Part shown: positions 8,838 to 17,358 of the stretch, one piece after another
How the letters are laid out: each line of letters starts with the position of its first letter
Position numbering within the stretch: the first letter of the stretch is position 1
From: Pseudomonas grandcourensis
GTDB taxonomy: Bacteria; Pseudomonadota; Gammaproteobacteria; Pseudomonadales; Pseudomonadaceae
NCBI RefSeq assembly: GCF_039909015.1
Contig: NZ_CP150919.1
Coordinates: 3,262,501-3,326,500, forward strand
Direction of reading: 5' to 3'
DNA: 64,000 nt
Notes under the pieces: model-generated
What the model saw: the letters and a program-made list of their open reading frames with translations, nothing else
The model's database searches: none
Told to the model about the DNA's origin: nothing
Made by a program: the position numbers and the translations under genes

Positions 8838-10175
8838 TCAGGCGGATGCGCCCACGCCTTCGGCTTTCTCCTGCGCCGCAACGTCATGCAGGGAAATCCT
8901 TGAAGTCTCCGGTAATGCCAGGCCACCCGCCAATGCGAGCAAGGCAATCGCAATCAGGTAGAACGCCGGCGACAGGTTGCTGCCGGTTGTGCTGATCAGC
9001 CACGTCGCCACCAGCGGCGCGGTGCCGCCGAACAGGGTGTACGCCATGTTGTAGGTGATAGCCGAGGCGGTGTATCGGGTACGGGTAGGGAAGGTTTCCG
9101 AGAGCAAGGCCGCGGTCACCACGCCACACAACACCGCGCCAATCGCCAGGAGCATGACGCCGACGATGGACGCGACGAACGAACCGGAGCTGGCCATCAG
9201 GAACGATGGATACACGACCACCATCAACAGCGCGCAAGCGGTCATCACCGTGATTCGACGCCCGACCCGGTCCGAATACAGCCCGGCCAGCGGGCAGATC
9301 GCTGCGGCGAACAACAATGCAATCAGTGACACCAGCAAGGCTGTTGCGCGACTCAGGCCACCGGCAACTTGCAGGTAAGTCGCGAAGTAGGTGGTGAACA
9401 TGTAAAACGAAAGTGCCGTGAGTGACACAAAGGCGCCCAGGCAACAGATCGCCGCACCATGGTTGCGCAAGGTTTCCTTGAGTGGAGAGTGTGCGACAGC
9501 ATGTTCCTGAGTCACCGCCTGGAATGCCGGTGTCTCATCGAGCTTCCAGCGCAGGTAAAGCCCCACCAGGCCCAGGGGCGCGGCAATCAGGAACGGCAGG
9601 CGCCAACCCCAGCTTCCCATTGCTTCGGCCGACAATGACGCCTCGAGCGCATAGGCCACCACGGCAGCGGCGGCGAAGGCGGAAAATGTCGACACCGGAA
9701 TGAAGCTGCCGTACCAGGCGCGTTTATCACTCGGTGCATGCTCCATCAGGTAGGCACAGGCACCTGCGTATTCTCCCCCGGCGGAAAAGCCTTGGGCGCA
9801 ACGGATCAGGGACAGAAGAATCGGCGCCATGACCCCGATCGCCGCATAAGTGGGCAGCAGACCGATCAAGGTCGTGGCACCGGCCATCAGCAGGATGGTC
9901 ATCGCGAGGGTGCGCTTGCGGCCGATCCTGTCGCCCAGCATGCCGAAGAAAATCCCGCCAAGGGGCCGAAACGCAAAGGCCACGGCGAATACCGCGAAGG
10001 TCTTGAGCAGCGCGGCACTGGCATCGCCGCTGGGGAAGAATTGCTGGGCGATAGTGGTGGCCAGAAAGCCGTAGACGGCAAAGTCGAACCACTCGACGAA
10101 ATTGCCGATGCCGGCGGCCACAATCACTCTTCTCAGCGTTTGCGGGCTGACTTGTTCCATAGTTGCGCTCGTCAT
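8838..10175 (-). CDS. MFS transporter, metabolite:H+ symporter (MHS/ProP-like) family
   Basis: A 445-residue, 12-helix transporter. The N-terminus has the MHS signature GNFVEWFDFAVYGFLA followed by the A-loop GMLGDRIGRKRTLAM and LIRCAQGFSAGGEYAGA. These residues place it with ProP, KgtP and citrate or dicarboxylate symporters, which import small organic acids or zwitterions with protons. The ATG at 10175 follows GAGGTCAAGC. No enzyme gene lies next to it on the same strand, so the substrate cannot be inferred. Confidence 0.9.
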   Translation of the reverse strand: MTSATMEQVSPQTLRRVIVAAGIGNFVEWFDFAVYGFLATTIAQQFFPSGDASAALLKTFAVFAVAFAFRPLGGIFFGMLGDRIGRKRTLAMTILLMAGATTLIGLLPTYAAIGVMAPILLSLIRCAQGFSAGGEYAGACAYLMEHAPSDKRAWYGSFIPVSTFSAFAAAAVVAYALEASLSAEAMGSWGWRLPFLIAAPLGLVGLYLRWKLDETPAFQAVTQEHAVAHSPLKETLRNHGAAICCLGAFVSLTALSFYMFTTYFATYLQVAGGLSRATALLVSLIALLFAAAICPLAGLYSDRVGRRITVMTACALLMVVVYPSFLMASSGSFVASIVGVMLLAIGAVLCGVVTAALLSETFPTRTRYTASAITYNMAYTLFGGTAPLVATWLISTTGSNLSPAFYLIAIALLALAGGLALPETSRISLHDVAAQEKAEGVGASA

Positions 10176-10403
10176 GCTTGACCTCGACAGTTCGTCAGTA
10201 AGCTATCGATTATCGGGGCAGGCCCTGAGGTGGTTCACTTCAAAAGTGTCACCCACATAGTCAGTACCGACTTCATACCGTTGAATCACGCAGGATTCGC
10301 GCCAGATTGGCCGAGGGAAAGAAAAGGGCGATTTTTTCGCAAATCTGAAAAGCGTCGAGGGTATTGTCGGTCGCGGGGATCAGATCAATCAAAAGGGATG
10401 AAG

Positions 10404-10970
10404 ATGACACTGACTGCCGAAAGCCTGCTCAGGATCGCAATGACCAACCCGGTAAACGCAGAAATTTCCGCTCGCTTGCCTGAGCTCGGTTTGAACCAAT
10501 GCCTGCTCACGGCCGGTTGCCTGTTCCAGGCCGTCTGGAATCATCAGGCACAGCAACCGCCAGAGTGGGGCGTGAAGGATTACGACATCTTTTACTTCGA
10601 TGATGATTTGTCGTGGGAAGCCGAGAATGAGGTTATCCAATCCGGTCAGCGTCTGTTCCGTGACCTCGACGTGAACATTGAGATCAAGAATCAGGCTCGC
10701 GTGCACCTGTGGTACGGCCAGCGCTTTGGCGGGGATTATCCAAGGCTTGAGTCGGCAAAAGACGGGATTGATCGCTACCTGATTGCCGGCACCTGCATTG
10801 GCCTGGACATCGAAACTGGCGAGATCTATGCGCCCAACGGCCTGGCCGACACTGAGCACGGGTTGCTTCGAATCAATCCAAAGAATTCCAAGCCAGAGCT
10901 GTTCGATCAGAAGGCGAAAAGTTATCAGGCTCGCTGGCCCTGGCTCAGGATCGTGGAGCTGCAAAGTTGA
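10404..10970 (+). CDS. Nucleotidyltransferase-family protein (DUF925-like)
   Basis: A 188-residue protein. The start at 10404 was chosen because AAGGG lies 6 bases upstream; an in-frame ATG at 10398 overlaps that site. The motif KDYDIFYFDDDLSWEAE at about residues 60-76, with paired acidic residues, and the later VHLWYGQRFG and GIDRYLIAGTCIGL match the family annotated as nucleotidyltransferase-like (DUF925, YkgJ-type neighbours). The real reaction is unknown. It is followed 57 bases later by a DUF2986 gene on the same strand. Confidence 0.75.
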   Translation: MTLTAESLLRIAMTNPVNAEISARLPELGLNQCLLTAGCLFQAVWNHQAQQPPEWGVKDYDIFYFDDDLSWEAENEVIQSGQRLFRDLDVNIEIKNQARVHLWYGQRFGGDYPRLESAKDGIDRYLIAGTCIGLDIETGEIYAPNGLADTEHGLLRINPKNSKPELFDQKAKSYQARWPWLRIVELQS

Positions 10971-11027
10971 ATCGGTTCAATGTCTCAAGCTGATATCATT
11001 CAAGAATTACAGGCTGAGTAGAACAAC

Positions 11028-11189
11028 ATGAACCGTCAAAAGAAACTAAAGCAGCTGTTCAAGGCTAAGGCCAAAAAGGCCAGTGCCAAACTGGCACCGA
11101 AAAGCAAGTCGACCTACATCAGTAAAGCGGACCGATTGAAGCTGGCTGCACAAACCACTGACGAGTCAACCATCGCCTCTGAGAGCTGA
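11028..11189 (+). CDS. DUF2986 family small basic protein
   Basis: A 53-residue protein: the frame from ATG 11028 to TGA 11187-11189 reads MNRQKKLKQLFKAKAKKASA and continues with KLAPKSKSTYISKADRLKL. This is the DUF2986 pattern, very lysine-rich, found in many gammaproteobacteria. It has no signal or membrane segment. Its function is unknown; the strong positive charge would fit RNA or ribosome contact, which is only a guess. It may be cotranscribed with the upstream nucleotidyltransferase-like gene. Confidence 0.75.
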   Translation: MNRQKKLKQLFKAKAKKASAKLAPKSKSTYISKADRLKLAAQTTDESTIASES

Positions 11190-11235
11190 TTCAGGTCGGA
11201 CCGCGTAGACGTGGTCGACCCCTTCCTTCAAGTCG

Positions 11236-11252
11236 AAGCCGCTTCGCGGCTT
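11236..11252 (+). terminator. Weak hairpin after the DUF2986 gene
   Basis: A perfect 7-bp stem (AAGCCGC/GCGGCTT) with a three-base TTC loop begins 46 bases after the DUF2986 stop. Only a short T-run (TTT) follows, so it is a weak candidate for an intrinsic terminator. Confidence 0.4.
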
Positions 11253-11614
11253 TGAATGACTAGATCCCCTCGCTACATTTCTCGAACATTGCCCTTTTTG
11301 TACCGTCGACTGCATGTCGTTTGCGGTCTTGAAAACGGCGCCACCGGACATCCGATCCGGCAATGTGCCCGTTGCCCAGCCCGAAGGGCCGTTCAATTTG
11401 CGACAGGTTACGTTTCTGTTAACGACCCTATGATTTTGGTTTGAAATTCCATCTACATGATTTGTAAGGTAAATAACTATTTCCTATGTGTGTTCTTACA
11501 GTATTTTCTGTGTATACATAAAAAATACAAAGCATTGACGACACCCGAAACCCGTGCGAATCTGAATTCAACAACAAGCCGTAACCGCTGATTTGACTGC
11601 CTCGGGAGGTCATT
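11253..11614. promoter_or_regulatory. Upstream region of the first GntR gene with a TGTATACA palindrome
   Basis: About 360 bases without a gene. The part from 11430 is AT-rich and should hold the promoter of the GntR gene at 11615. A perfect palindrome TGTATACA lies at 11511-11518, about 100 bases before the start. Short TGTATACA-like palindromes are typical FCD/GntR binding sites, so autoregulation is a reasonable inference. Confidence 0.35.
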
Positions 11615-12301
11615 GTGAAAAACGGCAAGAGCACTCTTTATGACGACCTCAAGCGTCAGATCCTCACGATGGAGCTCGATCCTGACGAGGCGCTGGATGA
11701 GGTTGCCATCAGCGAGCGGTACGGACTTTCGAGAACCCCGGTACGGGAAGTGTTTCGACGTCTTGCAGGTGAGGGGTACATCGATATCAGGGAGAACCGC
11801 GGCGCCCGGGTGATTCCCATGAACCACTCGACACTGCGAAATTTTTTTCTGGTGGCTCCCATGGTGTACGCCGCGATAGGTCGCCTGGCGGTTCAGAATT
11901 TCAAGGCTCAGCAACTGGTGGACCTGAAGGAAACGCAACGCCGTTTCCGTGCTGCGACGGTGTCCCGTGATGCCCTGATGATGGTCGTTGAAAACAATCG
12001 CTTCCACGCGATCATGGGTGAAATGTCAGGCAATCAGTACCTTGAGCCCAGCCTCGAAAGACTGCTGATTGATCACGCGCGGATTGGCCATACATTTTTC
12101 CGCCCTCGTGATGAGGATATGGAGCAACGGCTACAGCTTTCCGCAGAGCACCACGATGCTTTTATTGAAGCCATTGAGCGGCGTGACGAGAGCGCTGTAG
12201 TTGACCTGGTCTTTGAGCATTGGGAACTCTCTCGCGAGAACATGGAAATGTTTATCGCCCCCCATGGAATGAAGGCAGACCTGCCAATTCCATTTAAATA
12301 A
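11615..12301 (+). CDS. GntR-family regulator with FCD domain (first of two related copies)
   Basis: A 228-residue protein starting at GTG 11615 behind GGGAGG. The winged helix is at residues 5-70 (EVAISERYGLSRTPVREVFRRLAGEGYID) and the FCD helical effector domain follows, with likely metal or ligand histidines in ENNRFHAIMGEMSGN and EHHDAFIEA. It precedes the betaine-type ABC operon on the same strand and is 195 bases from it. It is clearly related to the GntR protein at 18642-19364, for example in LLIDHARIG/LLIDHARLG. It is probably a repressor of the catabolic island. Confidence 0.92.
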   Translation: MKNGKSTLYDDLKRQILTMELDPDEALDEVAISERYGLSRTPVREVFRRLAGEGYIDIRENRGARVIPMNHSTLRNFFLVAPMVYAAIGRLAVQNFKAQQLVDLKETQRRFRAATVSRDALMMVVENNRFHAIMGEMSGNQYLEPSLERLLIDHARIGHTFFRPRDEDMEQRLQLSAEHHDAFIEAIERRDESAVVDLVFEHWELSRENMEMFIAPHGMKADLPIPFK

Positions 12302-12495
12302 TACCGGCCCTCGCTTAATTGGTTTGAGGATCGATACGAGTTGATGCCGTAGAAACTTCGGCATTGAATATCAATTCGCTTACGGATTGATAGGCAACAA
12401 CAACTGAAACAGAGGGTGAGCTTACAGCTGTGCACCACGGGCCTCTATTGTTTAGAGACTAATATAAAAAGTATTAACGTAGGTCGAGGAACGCC

Positions 12496-13344
12496 ATGAA
12501 GAAGATTTGGAAGGCAGTCTGCGCGGTCGCGATGATGGGCATGGTAATGCTGCCTGTTCACGCGGAAGAAAAAACAATCACCATGGGCACGTTGACCTGG
12601 GAAGACTTGACACCCATTACCGGTATTACCAAAAAGGTGCTTGAAGACTCCGGTTATAGCGTAAAAGTCATCGAGTTTTCCGAGTGGGGCATTGCTTATG
12701 CCGCGCTGACCAAAGGTGATATCCAGGTACTTGCCTCACAAACCGACTACGCGGCAAACGACTACTGGAACAAGAACAAGAACCGTCTGGAAAAGCTCTC
12801 TCCGGTCTCCTATGGCCTTTACCAGGCGATCGCCGTACCTAAATACGTCGACATCGATTCAATCGAACAACTCAATGACAACGCTGAGAAGTTCGGCAAC
12901 AAGATCATCGGTATCGAACCAGGTTCGGGCTTGATGAATGATGCGAGCAAGGCGGTCAAGGACTACGGCATCAAGTTGCAACTGCTCGAAGGCAGTACCG
13001 CTGCCATGACAGCCGCATTGAAATCGGCAGTCGATCGTAAAGAGTGGGTTGCCGTCACTGTGTGGGAGCCTTCATGGATGGCGCAGAAGTTCGATCTGAA
13101 GTTCCTCAAGGATCCAAAGGGTGTCTTCCCACCACCACAAGGTTACTACTGGATTGGTCATAAAGACTTCTCAAAAGAAAACCCACGTGCACGTGAAGTA
13201 ATGGCCAGCGTATACGTGCCGATTTCAGATATCACTGCAATCAACGGTGAAGTAAAGGACGGCAAAACCATGGAGCAAGCCATTCAGGGCTGGACCGATG
13301 GGCACGCTGAGCTTTTGAAGCGCTGGGAAAACATAAAGAAGTAA
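12496..13344 (+). CDS. Periplasmic substrate-binding protein of a betaine-type (OpuAC/ProX) ABC importer
   Basis: A 282-residue protein with a signal peptide (residues 1-23, ending VHAEEK) and the OpuAC fold: TITMGTLTWEDLTPITGI, EFSEWGIAYAALTKGDIQ, IIGIEPGSGLMNDASK and WVAVTVWEPSWMAQKF. The tryptophans near residues 33, 60, about 180, 187 and 191 could build the aromatic cage that binds quaternary amines in ProX-like proteins. That part is inference, because cage residues differ between subfamilies. GAGGAACGCC precedes the ATG. It is first in an operon with an ATPase and two permeases. Confidence 0.9.
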   Translation: MKKIWKAVCAVAMMGMVMLPVHAEEKTITMGTLTWEDLTPITGITKKVLEDSGYSVKVIEFSEWGIAYAALTKGDIQVLASQTDYAANDYWNKNKNRLEKLSPVSYGLYQAIAVPKYVDIDSIEQLNDNAEKFGNKIIGIEPGSGLMNDASKAVKDYGIKLQLLEGSTAAMTAALKSAVDRKEWVAVTVWEPSWMAQKFDLKFLKDPKGVFPPPQGYYWIGHKDFSKENPRAREVMASVYVPISDITAINGEVKDGKTMEQAIQGWTDGHAELLKRWENIKK

Positions 13345-13423
13345 ACAGTACCTTTTTAAACGCCACTGCCGCCCTTTGATTCATTAGAAAAACCAGAAAA
13401 AACTGGTTCGACGGGTACGAAAA

Positions 13424-14542
13424 ATGACAACGCCCAACATTGATACCAACGAAGTGCTGATAGATTGCCAGTCAGTCTGGAAAATCTTCGGGAAAGCCGC
13501 ACCTGCTGCGATGAATGCCGTCGTTCAGCAGGGGCTCACCAAGACTCAGATCCTGCAAAACTACGGCTGCGTGGTCGGGGTCTCGGACGTCAGTCTCCAG
13601 GTTCGCCGGGGAGAGATCTTCTGCATCATGGGATTGTCAGGCAGTGGCAAATCTACCCTGATAAGGCTGTTGAACAAACTCATCACACCCAGCGCCGGCA
13701 AGATCGTCGTCAAGGGCAAAGAGTTGTCGTCTTTGAGTGCCGCGCAACTGCGTGAGGTGAGAGCACGTCATATCGGCATGGTTTTTCAGAGCGTTGCATT
13801 GCTGCCTAACCGTACGGTTCTGGAGAACACGGCATTTGGACTGGAAGTACAAGGCGTGGGCAAGGCCGAGCGCTACAAGGTTGCCGAGCAGGCCTTGGCC
13901 AAAGTCGGTTTGAGTGACTGGATGTCGCGCTACCCCAGCGAACTGTCCGGCGGTATGCAGCAGCGGGTAGGGCTGGCCCGGGCAATCACCGCAGACCCGG
14001 AAGTGATCCTGATGGATGAGCCTTTCAGTGCGCTCGACCCGTTGATTCGCCGGCAGTTGCAGGATGAGTTCCGCCAGTTGACCAAGGAACTGGGCAAGTC
14101 TGCTGTATTCATCACCCACGATCTGGACGAAGCCATTCGTATTGGTGACCGGATCGCGATCATGAAGGACGGCGCGATCATTCAGGTAGGGACTGCCGAG
14201 GAGATCGTGCTCAATCCTGCGGACGATTACGTTGCGGAATTTGTCGCCGGTATCTCAAGATTGCATCTGGTCAGGGCCGGCTCTGTCATGACGCCCGTCG
14301 AGCCGTTCAAGGTAGCAAACCCCGGCTGCGACATCGCCAGGCTCACCAAAACCTCGGTCGATGCGGATATCAACGAGCTTATCGGCTTGACCATGAAGTC
14401 CGAGCGCGACGCACTCGCCGTGGTCGATAACGGAGTGGTGGTGGGGATCATTACCCCGCGTGATTTGCTGCGTGGCGTCCAAGGTATTCCCAACGAGTTC
14501 GCGGTATCGAAGGCCGCCACTGCACTGGAGGCGTCGACATGA
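13424..14542 (+). CDS. ATP-binding protein of the betaine-type ABC importer (ProV/OpuAA-like)
   Basis: A 372-residue protein with Walker A GLSGSGKST at residues 70-78, signature LSGGMQQRVGLARA, Walker B VILMDEPFSALDP and switch histidine FITHDLDEA. A C-terminal extension (about residues 270-365, ending VVDNGVVVGIITPRDLL) looks like a CBS pair, the ionic-strength sensor of OpuA-type ATPases. The N-terminal segment with NAVVQQGLTKTQILQ is the usual ProV-type insertion. The next permease start overlaps its stop by four bases (ATGA), which indicates translational coupling. Confidence 0.92.
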   Translation: MTTPNIDTNEVLIDCQSVWKIFGKAAPAAMNAVVQQGLTKTQILQNYGCVVGVSDVSLQVRRGEIFCIMGLSGSGKSTLIRLLNKLITPSAGKIVVKGKELSSLSAAQLREVRARHIGMVFQSVALLPNRTVLENTAFGLEVQGVGKAERYKVAEQALAKVGLSDWMSRYPSELSGGMQQRVGLARAITADPEVILMDEPFSALDPLIRRQLQDEFRQLTKELGKSAVFITHDLDEAIRIGDRIAIMKDGAIIQVGTAEEIVLNPADDYVAEFVAGISRLHLVRAGSVMTPVEPFKVANPGCDIARLTKTSVDADINELIGLTMKSERDALAVVDNGVVVGIITPRDLLRGVQGIPNEFAVSKAATALEAST

Positions 14543-15387
14543 GCACGCCTGACTTTTCAAACCAATTCGATTCGGTCGTCGACTCGAGCCTTGAATGGCT
14601 GATGGACAATGGAGAGTCGGTGTTCGACACGACCAATGCGTTTTTGAAGGGCGTTTACGAAGGCGTGCAGTGGTGCATCGCCTACCCACCTTACTACGTC
14701 ATTGCGATAGTCATTGCCCTGATCGGCTGGCGCGCAGTGGGTTTGCGTTTTGCGATTCTTACCGGCCTGGCCTTGTTGTTTTGTGATGTCATCGGTTTAT
14801 GGCCAGAAACAGTCAGCACGCTTGCCCTGGTGCTTACCGCTACCGTGCTTGCCCTGGTGATCGCGATTCCACTGGGCGTGCTGGCGGGGCTGGCGCCTTC
14901 GTTTGACCGGGTGGTGGATCCGTTCCTCGATCTGATCCAGACCATGCCGCCCTACATCTACTTGCTGCCGGCCATTGCGCTGTTGGGCTATGGCACCGCC
15001 ACGGCACTGTTGGCGACTTTTATCGTGGCTGTACCACCTGCCATGCGCCTGACCTCCCTGGGGATTCGCATGACACCAAAAGAGTTCATCGAACTGGGGG
15101 ACGCCAGCGGCGTCACCGGGTGGCAGATGTTTTTCAAGATCCGCCTGCCGTTTGCCATGCCAAGCATCATGGCCGGGGTCAATCAGAGTCTGATGATGGC
15201 CTTCGGCATGGTGGTCATCGCCGGCATCGTCGGTTCCGGTGGCCTGGGTGAGTCGATCTATGGCGCTGTTCGCACGCTGGACATCGCCAAATCAATCAAC
15301 GCCGCCATTGCCATTGTCATCCTGACCATGATTCTGGATCGGTTGGCGCAGAGCGCCGCGCGTTCCCGGATGGGAGAATCGAAATGA
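14539..15387 (+). CDS. First permease of the betaine-type ABC importer (ProW-like)
   Basis: A 282-residue protein with about six to seven helices. The cytoplasmic EAA loop reads GIRMTPKEFIELGDASGVTG, then WQMFFKIRLPFAMPSIMAG, as in ProW and OpuAB. It overlaps the ATPase gene by four bases at its start and the second permease by four bases at its end. Two non-identical permease genes in the same operon imply a heterodimeric channel, unlike the single ProW of the classical system. Confidence 0.9.
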   Translation: MSTPDFSNQFDSVVDSSLEWLMDNGESVFDTTNAFLKGVYEGVQWCIAYPPYYVIAIVIALIGWRAVGLRFAILTGLALLFCDVIGLWPETVSTLALVLTATVLALVIAIPLGVLAGLAPSFDRVVDPFLDLIQTMPPYIYLLPAIALLGYGTATALLATFIVAVPPAMRLTSLGIRMTPKEFIELGDASGVTGWQMFFKIRLPFAMPSIMAGVNQSLMMAFGMVVIAGIVGSGGLGESIYGAVRTLDIAKSINAAIAIVILTMILDRLAQSAARSRMGESK

Positions 15388-16235
15388 CTGCTGCAGAAAT
15401 CCATTTTTCACCGGGCGCATTCCTGGCACCCGCCGTCGATTGGCTCAACGCCAACTTGCATGGGCTGTTCAAAGTCATCAGCCAGGTGATCGAGGCGGTA
15501 CTGGGTGGAGTAGAGGGTGCACTGCTTGCGCCGCATCCCTATGCCCTGATCGGCGGGGTAGTGGTGCTGGCATTCTTTTTCGCCAACAAAAAAGTGGCCC
15601 TGTTTGCCGGGTTGATGTTGGCATTCTGTCTGTTCTCCGGGCTGTGGGTCGCGTCCATGCAGACCATTGCCCTGGTCTCGGTTGCGGTGCTGATTTCGGT
15701 ATCCATAGCCTTTCCGCTCGGCGTTCTGGCAGCACGGGTGAAACGGGTCGACGAGGCGATCTTGCCAATCCTCAACATCATGCAAACGGTACCGCCTTGG
15801 GTTTACCTGATCCCGGCCGTGATGCTGTTCAGCCTGGGACGGGTGCCCGCGATCATTGCAACCATCGTCTACGGCATTCCTCCGATGCTCAGATTGACGA
15901 CCCTTGCCTTCAAGCAACTGCCCAAGGAGTTCCTTGAACTGGGCCAGGCCATTGGTGCTTCGCCGAGGTCGATCCTGTTCAAGATCGAATTGCCGACTGC
16001 CGCGCCGACGCTGTTGGTGGGACTGAACCAATGCATCCTCCTGTCACTGGCAATGGTGGTGTTGGCAGGCCTGGTGGGGGCGGGTGGTCTTGGTGCTGAA
16101 GTCACCCGAGGCCTCACAAGGATGGAGATGGGGCTGGGCCTGCGTGCCGGCTTGGCGATTGTCGCTGTCGCACTCCTTCTGGATCGACTGTCTCGTGGCG
16201 CGTTGCAGCGTCACTCCCCGCGCAAGCTCGTGTGA
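15384..16235 (+). CDS. Second permease of the betaine-type ABC importer
   Basis: A 283-residue protein with the same layout as the gene before it; the EAA loop reads AFKQLPKEFLELGQAIGASP, then RSILFKIELPTAAPTLLVG. It is a diverged paralog rather than a repeat, and should pair with the first permease. The start overlaps the preceding stop (ATGA). The gene ends 12 bases before the proline racemase-family gene, so transport and first enzyme appear to be in one operon. Confidence 0.9.
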   Translation: MTAAEIHFSPGAFLAPAVDWLNANLHGLFKVISQVIEAVLGGVEGALLAPHPYALIGGVVVLAFFFANKKVALFAGLMLAFCLFSGLWVASMQTIALVSVAVLISVSIAFPLGVLAARVKRVDEAILPILNIMQTVPPWVYLIPAVMLFSLGRVPAIIATIVYGIPPMLRLTTLAFKQLPKEFLELGQAIGASPRSILFKIELPTAAPTLLVGLNQCILLSLAMVVLAGLVGAGGLGAEVTRGLTRMEMGLGLRAGLAIVAVALLLDRLSRGALQRHSPRKLV

Positions 16236-16247
16236 GAGATTTTCAGA

Positions 16248-17246
16248 ATGAGACGTAGCTTTTTTTGTGTCGATTCCCATGCGTGCGGGAACCCGGTTCG
16301 CGTCGTCACGGGTGGCGGGCCGTTGCTGCCATCCGTATCGATGGCGGAGCGCCGCGAGATCTTCGTTCGCGATCATGACTGGGTGCGCACGGCGTTGATG
16401 TTTGAACCGCGAGGGCACGACATCATGTCCGGCGTGATCATCTATCCATCCTCCCGTGAGGATTGCGACTTCGGCGCCTTGTTTATCGAGGTCAGTGGGT
16501 GCCTGCCCATGTGCGGGGCGGGCACCATCGGGTTGTCCACGGTTGTCATTGAGGAAGGCCTGGTCACACCTCGCGAACCTGGTCGGCTGGCCATCGAAAC
16601 GCCGGCGGGCCGGGTGGATGTCGACTACACCCTGAACGGTGAATATGTTGACTCCATCCGCCTGTTCAACGTAGCCAGTTATCTGCACAGTGCCGATGTG
16701 GTGGTGGATGTGCCTGGCGTTGGCGAACTTGTCGTAGACATTGCCTACGGCGGCAATTTTTACGCAGTGGTCGAGCCGCAGGAAAACTGGCCGGGTTTGA
16801 AAGGATTGACCACGGCAGACATCGTCAGCCTGAGTCAGAAGCTGCGCACCGCCCTGGCTGAAGTCAGTGATCCTGTGCATCCAGAGAACAGCAGGATCAG
16901 CGGCGTTCACCATGTCATCTGGTGTGACGAGGAACACTCGACGGCAGCAGACGGGCGCGGTGCAGTATTCTACGGCGACAAGGCGATTGATCGCTCGCCC
17001 GGTGGCACAGGTACTTCGGCACGAATGGCGCAACTGTTCGGCAAAGGACGGTTGAAGGTCGGGCAGACATACCGCAACGAAAGCCTGATCGGTACGATCT
17101 TCGAAGGAAAAGTCGAAGCGTCGGTGAAAGTGGGAACCTTTGACGGAATCAGGCCTAGTATCGGTGGCTGGGCGCAAATCACCGGGCACAACACCATTTT
17201 TGTCGATGACAAGGATCCTCTTCGTCATGGCTTCCAGCTTGCTTGA
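16248..17246 (+). CDS. Proline racemase-family enzyme lacking the second catalytic cysteine
   Basis: A 332-residue protein of normal family length. The family converts proline or hydroxyproline stereoisomers (two catalytic cysteines) or dehydrates trans-3-hydroxyproline (second residue Thr). Here the first motif is MCGAGTIG with Cys89 kept but Ala91 where His is usual, and the second motif is DRSPGGTGTSA with Gly252 where Cys or Thr is expected. Two-base racemisation is therefore unlikely; elimination or another one-base reaction is possible. GAGAGA precedes the ATG. It sits directly behind the importer genes. I place it in the family with confidence but not to a named enzyme. Confidence 0.88.
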   Translation: MRRSFFCVDSHACGNPVRVVTGGGPLLPSVSMAERREIFVRDHDWVRTALMFEPRGHDIMSGVIIYPSSREDCDFGALFIEVSGCLPMCGAGTIGLSTVVIEEGLVTPREPGRLAIETPAGRVDVDYTLNGEYVDSIRLFNVASYLHSADVVVDVPGVGELVVDIAYGGNFYAVVEPQENWPGLKGLTTADIVSLSQKLRTALAEVSDPVHPENSRISGVHHVIWCDEEHSTAADGRGAVFYGDKAIDRSPGGTGTSARMAQLFGKGRLKVGQTYRNESLIGTIFEGKVEASVKVGTFDGIRPSIGGWAQITGHNTIFVDDKDPLRHGFQLA

Positions 17247-17358
17247 CCCGGAAGGAGTGGCCTCAGGATGGTGGGATTCCCAACGCTACAGGTGACGCTT
17301 TCTCGAACGTAAAAGAGTGGATTGAAGATTGATCGAAAGACGCCAGTTTAGCGGAGGC

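Noticed and set aside
16044..17228. A 394-codon minus-strand frame opposite the racemase-family gene
   Set aside because: Shadow of the real gene; no domain and no ribosome site.
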